A stretch of DNA of 64,000 bases from positions 14,039,786 to 14,103,785 of the forward strand of contig NC_034009.1 in NCBI RefSeq assembly GCF_000346465.2, in the 5' to 3' direction. The notes beneath the pieces were generated by a model. It made no database searches and had not been told where the DNA came from. It was given only the letters and a program-made list of their open reading frames with translations. Positions 56,384-64,000 of this stretch are shown here, one piece after another. How positions within the stretch are numbered: the stretch's first letter is position 1; the number at the start of each line of letters is the position of its first letter. A program made the translations under genes and the position numbers. The DNA comes from Prunus persica (taxonomy: Eukaryota > Streptophyta > Magnoliopsida > Rosales > Rosaceae).

Positions 56384-57150
56384 TTTTGCGCGACGAAGTG
56401 AAGGTAACGTCGCGCAAGAAATTTTAAATGGCTATTGCGCGACGAAAACTATTTGAGTTCCGTCGCACAAAGTCATTCATCCCCCAAAATTTGGTGAAAG
56501 TGTCGTTTTTGCGCGACGCACAAATGTGAGTGTTCGTCGCGCAATGTTGGCAGTCCGCCAAAATTTGGGATTTAGGGTTTAGCGGGCGAGATTGAATTCT
56601 TGCGCGACGCACTAAAGCAGTGTCGTCGCGCAATGTTGCGAATAGCCTGAATTTGGGTACTAGGGTTTGCGCGACGCATACCAGAGCGTCGCGCAAAAAC
56701 TCGCCAAAAAAATGACATGATGTCTGTCCAAAGAGAAAGGGCTGGCTGAGATTGCGCGACGTACTTCCAGCGTCGCGCAAAACCTCAAAAATGTGAAAGT
56801 CTGGTTGATATGGCGCGACGAAGTGAATTGACTTCGTCTCGCAAGACCTCGCAAGAAAATTTCCGCTGAGTGTCCAGGGAGGAAGACCGTGAAATGTGAA
56901 AAATATTGGCTGATATGGCGTGACGAAGTGAATCTACTGCGTCGCGCAAGACCTCGCAAGAAAATTTCCGCTAAGTGTTCAGGGAGGAAGACAGTGAAAT
57001 GTGAAATATTGGCTGATATGGCGCGACGAAGTGAATCTACTGCGTCGCGCAAGACCTCGCAAACAAATTTCCGCTAAGTGTCCAAGGAGGAACAGAGTGA
57101 AATTTGAAAGTTATGGCTGGTATGGCGCGACGACCTGTCTTGTATTCGTC
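56384..57150. repeat. Second CACTA hairpin array with 104-bp tandem repeats
   Basis: About ten consecutive pairs of GCGCGAC then GTCGCGC, strictly alternating, so each pair can fold into a stem with a loop of about 8-20 bases. The right part (56795-57145) is four tandem units of about 104 bp, phased by TATGGCGCGACGAAGTGAA at 56811, 56916, 57019 and 57123. Confidence 0.85.
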
Positions 57151-57160
57151 GCGCAAACCC

Positions 57161-57187
57161 TTTACCCTAAACCCTAAACCCTAAACC
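57161..57187. repeat. Short interstitial telomere-like repeat
   Basis: About three copies of CCCTAAA directly after the hairpin array. Confidence 0.8.
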
Positions 57188-57214
57188 GCAGAAACCCTCA
57201 ACCCAAAACTAGTT

Positions 57215-57790
57215 TTCATGATCCAACCGGCAAACTTGTTTTTTTACACTTCGAGATCGTATATGCCAAAAATCGACAAAAACAAACATTAAGAGATCGA
57301 GTAACAGGACGAAACATGTCGACGGTTGTAAATGAAAAGTCATGATTTAACGGTTATTTTAGCTCTGATTTGTATAATGTTTTGCAGCTACTTTTCTTTA
57401 CCCTATTTGAATACAATTAGTGAATTTGATCTTCAATTTCAGATGTTTACACTAGGGTGATATGACATAAGGTGATGTTATATTTAACGAACGTATAAGT
57501 AAACTATTTATTGTTTGTGAATATATGGTTGATATGGCAAACGCATTCTACAAAAGTAGTTTCAGCAATCCAGCCGTCAAACTCGTTTATTTGTACTTCG
57601 AGATCTTAGACCCCAAAAATCGAAAAAATAAAACATTCAGAGATCAAGTAACGGGACAAAACTTTTGAACGGTTATAAATGAAAACTGATGATTTAACGG
57701 TTATTTTAACTCCGATTTTGATGAATTTTTACACCTACACTCCATGACCCTATATGAATACAATACTCTAACTCGATCGTCAATTTCAAA
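57215..57790. repeat. Two diverged direct repeats of about 230 bp
   Basis: 57220-57450 and 57565-57790 share ACTTCGAGATC, AGAGATC.AGTAAC.GGAC and ATGATTTAACGGTTATTTTA blocks in the same order, offset by about 340-345 bases. Confidence 0.7.
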
Positions 57791-57833
57791 TATATATGTG
57801 TATATCTAATATATATTATAAAATGATATATAT

Positions 57834-58012
57834 TTGCGCGACGAACATAGTTTTATCGTCGCGTAAACTTTTGCGCGTGACGGAAGACACTTTGTCGCGC
57901 AATGTTTTAACTTCACGCGACTAGTGTATTTTGGGTCGCGCAAACTTTGCACGACGAGGTTTTCTTCGTCGCGCAAAAATAGCACGACGAGGTCCACTTC
58001 GTCGCGCAAGGG
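57834..58012. repeat. Third CACTA hairpin array
   Basis: About ten alternating GCGCGAC/GTCGCGC words, several with single substitutions (GCACGAC, GTCGCGT). Confidence 0.8.
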
Positions 58013-58333
58013 TTTTCTGTTTTGCAAAATGTTTATTGTCAATAGTTTTCAAACTCTGTATAAAATTGTTTGGATATATTTATTGATCAATGTTTTATAA
58101 CAAATTTTGTATCATTTTCATTTTATAAATTTGTTTTGTCAAAAACAAAAATTAAAAATGATTATTAAAAGGGTTTGGATATATTGATTTACCAATGTTT
58201 TATAACTAAATTTATTTGAATAAAGTGTCAGTTTTCCACATATATAAGGTTTGGATATTTGTACTATATATATTCAAACATTTGTATTACACAAAGTCTG
58301 TACAGTAACATAATAAAATTACAACAAATTTAA

Positions 58334-59528
58334 TTATTCATCATCTGAACTATAATAACTTTCGTTATCGTCGCTATCATCACTTTCGGTCTCCCAATCC
58401 TCCTCCTCCTCGTCTACTATAACTACATCATCTTCGCTGCTCATGCCCACTACAACATCGAATCTTGGAAGATCCCCGAGGTCAATTGTAATTGACTGAA
58501 TCGGTATTTCGATTGAAGACACTCCTTGGATTTGAAACGGTTCTTGTATAACATGTGTATCTCGAAGTGTTTCCGCATCATTTTCCATTGATGATTCTAA
58601 ACGTTGGTCAGCCACATTGTCAACGTCGTTGTCAGTTAGGTCTAGTTCTGGTATAGCATACACGTTCCTATGATCCATCTTCTGAACAACTTTCCAACTG
58701 CTCCCGGCTTTAGGGTCATCTAGATACACAATTTGTGTTGCCATGTTCGCCAAAATGTAAGGGTCGTCATCATACCAAGTTCTGTTAATGTTCACAGATA
58801 GTAAGCCATGGTCGATTTTAACACTTCCCGGCCTATTTGGGTTGCTATCAAACCATCGACACTTAAACATGATCACTTGGTATCGATCTTTGTAAAGTAA
58901 TTGAACGACATTTGTGAGTTTGCCATAGAAATCAATGTTCGTACTTTCGCCTCCACCTGGGACATGGACACCGCTGTTTTGCGTACACAACTTGTCATCT
59001 CGTGCAGCCCCCAAAAATTTAACGCCGTTAATATAACAACCCGAAAACAATTCAGCGCGAATCGGGCCGAAGGCCAAGTTATATAACTCATCACTATAAG
59101 TGGGGGAATTCGATGATTTCAACTTATTCACCTAATATAATAGAAAATCATTCACATGTTAGTCTGATAAAATTAAATACTACAATTTATATTTGTCAAA
59201 TACAAAACACTTATAACTTACAGATTCCAAAAACCATTGTGGAAATAATTCACGTTGTTTCTGGGCAACTAAATGTGATGGATGTTCTCGCTTCATCATC
59301 TCTTCATGCTCATCTAAGTATGCCATTATCTCATCACAATTGTTCAGTACGAACCAATGCGCTACTTCCATGTCATTTCTAGAAAACGACTCCCCTCGTC
59401 CAGGATCTCCAAAGGGCCGTGCGCTTTGGGCAAAAATAGAAAGTTTTTCCTTTCTCATACCTCCGTCGTTATTACGCTGAGGACGATTGAAAGCCGTCTC
59501 CACATCTTTTAAATACATTCCACAGAAA
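58334..59528 (-). pseudogene. C-terminal remnant of CACTA TNPD-like transposase
   Basis: Two exons: about 59528-59226 and 59133-58334. The first starts inside the DUF4218-adjacent region (FCGMYLKDVETAFNRPQRNN). The second carries the DUF4216-like C-terminal domain (VQLLYKDRYQVIMFKCRWFD, TWYDDDPYILANMATQIVYL) and an acidic tail (DEEEEDWETESDDSDDNESY) ending at 58334. Everything upstream (N-terminal association domain and tnp2 catalytic domain) is gone. It is the inverted counterpart of 63096 onward. Confidence 0.88.
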
Positions 59529-59541
59529 ATAAGTGTCCCTC

Positions 59542-59912
59542 AAAAGACAACTTAGCGCGACAGAAACATGTACCGTCGCGTAAGAAAACGAGGGACACTT
59601 ATTTTTGGCGGCAAAATGCAGGGTGGATAAAACTTTTTTTGCGCGACGGAATTATTTTCGTCGCGTAAAGTGTAATGCCTTGCGCGACGAAATAAATAAT
59701 TTGCGCGACGTAATTTAAACCTTGCGCGACGAATAATATTATTTGCGCGATGAAATTTTGTGCGACGAATAATGTTATTCGTCGCGCAAAAAAGCAGATG
59801 TCGACAGGTAATTGCGCGACGGAAATGTTGTTTTGTGCGACGGAAAAGTGGGTTTTCGCGACGGCATTTTGCGCGACGGATTGTGGGTGTTCGTCGCGCA
59901 AAGTCCTTCTTC
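59542..59912. repeat. Fourth CACTA hairpin/direct motif array, 5' of the plus-strand TNPD gene
   Basis: About fifteen GCGCGAC/GTCGCGC words. Unlike the other arrays this one has runs in a single orientation (about 59685-59760). Confidence 0.8.
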
Positions 59913-60701
59913 TTCATATTAGTATCTGCCATTGCAGAGGCAGAATGCAGAAATTGCATTCTGCCTCTCTCTCACTCTTCCTGCCGTTGTTCTGCTGTGA
60001 ATTGAGTACGTTCATTGGGTATGTATTTTTTGTCGTTAGTTTAAATGTATTAATGTAAATTCGTAGTAACGCTATTAATTTTGTTATCGTTAGGGATATT
60101 TGTGATTGGTGATTGGTGGAGAACGATTGAGAAGGTATGTTATGTAAAAGTTTGTTTGTTATGTTTGTAATTTTGTTGTGAAGTTATATGTGTATAATGT
60201 TGTGAAATTGTGCGTGACATAGCACAATGTGTTGTGATGTACGAAGTTAATTGAAATTAACTTCGTACTTTTAGTTTTATGTTTAGTAACACGTAGTTTC
60301 CCGTTCGAGATTAGTTGGATTTCGTGCATGGATGCGTAATGTATGACTGCGGTCCAATTAATTCTTGAATTGTCCCATTATTTGGACAGTTTGGTAATGC
60401 ATAGTGTTGTCACATAATCTTCGGCTACAGGATTAGGTTTCGATTGTGGAGATTTCGGTGTCATCTCGGTACGTTCTTCGGGTGGTACGTAGGTATTTAT
60501 ACCTATGCCCACTTCAAGAACTGTATCGAGATGCTGCCGAAATTAATCCACGTCGAAAGCTAATCTCATGTAGCCGTAGGTTACGTGACAGGACTATGCA
60601 TTCCCGAATGGGATAGGGCCCTTACCGGAGGCATAAGTTGACATTATAACTTCGTATGAAGTTGTTGTGATTGTTGTGTCGTGATTGTGGTTTCAGGAAT
60701 T
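59913..60701 (+). other. Leader of the plus-strand TNPD-like gene
   Basis: Non-coding, with splice-like sites (GAGAAGGTATGTT near 60130; TGGTTTCAG just before the start codon at 60702), so at least one 5' UTR intron is likely. Contains a perfect 14-bp inverted repeat at 60239-60268. Confidence 0.5.
60239..60268. repeat. Perfect 14-bp hairpin
   Basis: GTACGAAGTTAATT, two-base loop GA, then its exact reverse complement. Confidence 0.9.
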
Positions 60702-63700
60702 ATGAGCAGAAGGTGGATACAGAACCCGAATAGATGCGCAGACGAATACTTGGATGGAATCGAGGATTTTATTGAGTTTGCACGTGGACACAACCCGGGT
60801 GCAACTAGAATCCGTTGTCCTTGTAGGAGGTGTAACAACACGTTGTGGGAGACAATTGAAAATGTTGGATTTCATTTAGTAAGGAATGGAATGATTGAAA
60901 CATATAGCATTTGGAACCTTCACGGCGAACAAGTAGACCATGCTTCGTCTTCAAATGCCCCAAGAGTGGACAATGTTGAACCTATTGTGGATCCTAATGA
61001 TCAAGTCATGGGTATTATACAGGATGCTTTCCATTCGCATCGACCAACATCAATCAGGAAGGGGAAGATGACGTGCCTACACCAATAGACAGTGCGGAGT
61101 TTGAACAGTATGAAAAACTGTTAAAAAATGCCAACCAAGAGTTATACCCGGGGTGCGAGAGCTTTTCCGTTCTCACTGCCATTGTGGAGCTAATGCACGG
61201 AAAAATAAAGTATCGTATGTCGAACTTGTGTTTCGATTACTTTTTGGGGGTTTTCAAGAGAATGCTTCCGACGGACAATTGTTTGCCGAAAGACCATAAA
61301 CATGCACAGAAGGTGTTGCATGGTCTTGGATTGGGTTATGAAAAAATCCACGCTTGCAAAAACAATTGCATGTTATTCTACAAAGAGAATGAAACGTTGG
61401 ATACATGCCCTATATGCAATGAGTCGAGGTTCAAAATGACATCCCAGAATAGAACGACTAAGATACCACAAAAAGTCATGTGTTATCTGCCCCTTAAACC
61501 TAGGTTGCAGCGATTGTATATGTCGACGCATACTGCCACAGACATGAGATGGCATAAGGAAAAACGGGTAGACGATGATGTGATGCGGCATCCTGCAGAT
61601 GGGAAGGCATGGAAAGAGTTCGATCGAACGTTCCTCGAGTTTGCTGCTGATCCTCGAAATGTAAGATTGGGACTTGCCACTGACGGATTCAATCCGTATG
61701 GGGTTCTAAACCAACACCACAGCACTTGGCCGATTTTCGCATTCCCATATAATTTGCCGCCTTGGAAATGCATGAAAAAAGAATACATGATGATGACTGT
61801 TTTGATAACTGAGGATCCTGGCAGGTCAATTGATGTGTACTTAAGGCCTCTGGTTGATGAGCTGAAGGATTTATGGACAAACGGTGTTCGCACGTACGAT
61901 AAATCAACTGGGAGGATGTTCACTTTGCAAGCAGCAGTTCTGTGGACTGTGAATGATTTTCCAGCATATGCAATGGTTTCTGGGTGGAGCACAAAGGGTT
62001 ATATGGCATGTCCTGTATGCAAGGAAGATGTAACTTCTGGTTGGCACGCGGGAAAAGTTTGTTACCTTGGTCATCGGAGATGGTTGCCATGGGACCACGA
62101 GTGGCGAGAAAAAGATAAAGAGTTCGACGGGAACACAGAGCGTCGCCTCAGACCTAGAGAATGGTCCGGTGATGAGATCTTGGAACAGCTGAACCATTTG
62201 GATTTTGCTCCGTTCGGGAAAACAGTTAGTCGGACCAGACCTTCTACACATTTGAACTGGACGCACAAGCCTATGTTTTTTGAGCTCCCATATTGGTCGA
62301 AACTGAAATTGAGGCACAATCTAGATGTGATGCATGTTGAGAAAAATGTATTCGACACATTGGTGGGCACGATTCTAGATATCGAGGGGAAGACGAAGGA
62401 CACGATCAAAGCTCGTCTTGATTTGGAAAGAATGGGCATACGAAGGGGTTTATGGATGAATAGGGACAGTGATAAAGCTAGAAGGGATCTTGCATTCTTT
62501 TCTATGAAACCGGATGACAAAAAGGAGTTTCTAAAGTTTGTATTGTCTGTCAAATTTCCCGATGGGTATGCTTCTAATATCGCACGTTGCGTGAATGTCG
62601 ATGGGGGTAAATTTACTGGACTTAAGAGCCATGACTGCCATGTGTTCATGCAACGCCTACTTCCTGTGGGTATTCGACACCTGCTGCCGGAAGATGTGGT
62701 GAAGCCAATCATGTTGTTATCCAGATTTTTTTCCCAACTGACGGCAAAAACATTGCGAAGGACAGACATGTTTCAGTTGCGCCATGACATTGTCCAAGTC
62801 CTATGCAAGTTTGAGATGATATTTCCTCCAGCTTTCTTTACAAGTATGATGCACGTGATGGTTCACTTGCCAGAAGAGGCATTGCTTGCTGGTCCTGTCA
62901 ACTATCGCTGGATGTATCCAATAGAAAGGTATATAATCTTTATCATTTGTGTATGCATCATTATCGACAGTTTGCTAATTTGTATCATATCGTTTTATTT
63001 TGGCAGGCTTCTCGGAGAGCTGAAAAAAAGTGTACGCAACAGGGCAAAGCCCGAAGGATCAATTATAGAGGCTTGGGTTCAATATGAGTCGCTTACTTTC
63101 TGTGGAATGTATTTAAAAGATGTGGAGACGGTTTTCAATCGTCCTCAACGCAATAATGACGGAGGTATGAGAAATAAAAAACTTTCTGTTTTTGCCCAAA
63201 GCGCACGACCATTTGGAGATCCTGGACGAGGAGAGTCGTTTTCTAGAAATGACATGGAGGTAGCGCATTGGTTCGTACTGAACAATTGTGATGAGATAAT
63301 GGCCTACTTAGATGAGCATGAACAGATGATGAAGCGAGAACATTCATCACATTTGGTTGCCCGGAAACACCGTGAATTATTTCCACAATGGTTTTTGGAT
63401 TCTGTAAGTTATAAGTGTTTTGTAATTGACAAATATAAATTGTAGTATTTAATTTTGTCAGACTAACATGTAAATGGTTTTGTATACTATTAGGTGAATA
63501 AATTGAAATCATCGAATTCCCCCACTTACAGTGATGAGTTATATAACTTGGCGTTCGGCCCAATTCGCGCTGAATTGTTCTCGGGTTGTAATGTTAACGG
63601 CGTCAAATTTTTGGGGGCCGCACGAGATGACAAGTTGTGTACGCAAAACAGCGGTGTCCATGTCCCAGGTGGAGGCGAAAGTACGGACATTGATTTCTAT

Positions 63701-64000
63701 GGCAAACTGACAACTGTCGTGCAATTGCTTTACAAAGATCGATACCAAGTCATCATGTTTAAGTGTCGATGGTTCGATACCAACCCAAATAGGGCGGGAA
63801 GTGTTAAAATCGACCATGGAGTACTGTCTATGAACAGTAACAGAACTTGGTATGATGACGACCCGTACATTTTGGCAAACATGGCGTCCCAAATTGTGTA
63901 TCTAGATGACCCTAAAGCCGGGAACGGGTGGAAAGTTGTGCAGAAGATGGATCATAGGAACGTGTATGATATACCAGAACTAGACCCAAGTGACAACGAC
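60702..64000 (+). pseudogene. CACTA TNPD-like transposase (tnp2 family), near-complete, runs off the right edge
   Basis: Exons 60702-62928, 63007-63403 and 63494 onward, GT/AG introns in phase. The N-terminus carries the transposase-associated domain (PF13963): SRRWIQNPNRCADEYLDGIE, CPCRRCNN. The tnp2 domain (PF02992) spans about 61600-62320: LATDGFNPYGVLNQHHSTWP, AYAMVSGWSTKGYMACPVC, LRHNLDVMHVEKNVFDTLVG. DUF4218 (LPVGIRHLLPED, MMHVMVHLPEEALLAGPVNY) and DUF4216 (from about 63680) follow. One lesion is clear: near 61030 a single-base loss in GCTTTCCATTCG splits the frame, after which GEDDVPTPIDSAEFEQYEKL reads on. The tnp2 region itself has no stop. The protein catalyses CACTA excision in En/Spm-type elements, which is family knowledge. 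Confidence 0.9.

Larger units (their letters stand above)
52902..59540 (-). mobile_element. CACTA (En/Spm) element copy, minus orientation, internally deleted
   Basis: The terminus CACTACTACA begins at 52902, preceded by CAT as a possible 3-bp target duplication. Dense subterminal motif arrays follow. On the minus strand the order is a truncated TNPD-like transposase end (59518-58334), motif arrays, a TNPA-like gene (55503-53626), motif arrays, terminus. The other terminus is not in the window. The right boundary at about 59540 is where sequence meets the plus-oriented copy in mirror image and is inferred. Confidence 0.75.

Overview
The window looks like a transposon-rich stretch of a flowering-plant nuclear genome: AT-rich spacer, multi-exon genes with GT-AG introns, and Ty1/copia, Ty3/gypsy, PIF/Harbinger and CACTA elements of plant type. 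A eudicot, possibly a rosid, fits best, but nothing seen here proves the species. No bacterial operons, CRISPR arrays, rRNA or tRNA genes were recognised.

Layout. 1-2.04 kb: a minus-strand plant-mobile-domain (PMD) gene, cut by the left edge and broken by one stop codon. It sits antisense just inside what looks like the polypurine tract and 3' LTR of a gypsy-type element (LTR from 2388). 4.4-7.2 kb: a decayed copia integrase/RT/RNase H remnant with a candidate 3' LTR. 7.2-9.7 kb: spacer with two MITE-like elements and a LINE RNase H scrap. 10.0-16.3 kb: the one clearly intact host gene, five exons encoding a protein of about 1048 residues with one N-terminal C2H2 finger, a long acidic repeat-bearing middle and a Cys-Cys C-terminus. 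16.8-17.8 kb: a non-autonomous element with about 165-bp inverted ends.

21.1-32.3 kb: a complete, young Athila-like gypsy element with 1439-bp LTRs on both sides and a perfect TAGCT target duplication. It is inserted into an older gypsy-type (PF04195-like) ORF whose frame rejoins across the insertion. 33.06-37.4 kb: a PIF/Harbinger transposon with both its Myb/SANT-like gene and its DDE transposase, the latter broken by one stop. 37.9-38.2 kb: two exons of an organellar-type ribosome recycling factor, now a fragment. 38.8-50.3 kb: a Tat-lineage gypsy element, GC-rich, with gag, protease, RT, a decayed RNase H, a second archaeal-type RNase H, integrase, and an antisense multi-exon ORF with a gypsy-type transposon domain. 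It contains a 276-base assembly gap. 50.5-52.7 kb: an unrecognised minus-strand gene with a duplicated protein repeat.

52.9 kb to the right edge: CACTA (En/Spm) material. A left CACTACTACA terminus is followed by a dense array of alternating GCGCGAC/GTCGCGC motifs, a six-exon TNPA-like (Transposase_24) gene on the minus strand, more arrays, an inverted C-terminal remnant of the TNPD-like transposase, and then a nearly complete plus-strand TNPD-like gene running off the edge. The two TNPD C-termini form a long inverted duplication.

Taken together, about 27 kb of the 29 kb between 21.1 and 50.3 kb is three separate insertions into one short ancestral tract. The most unusual features are the antisense accessory ORFs of the gypsy elements, the hairpin-forming arrays of the CACTA family, and the recurrent single-base lesions (mostly C-to-T type) that silence otherwise complete genes.
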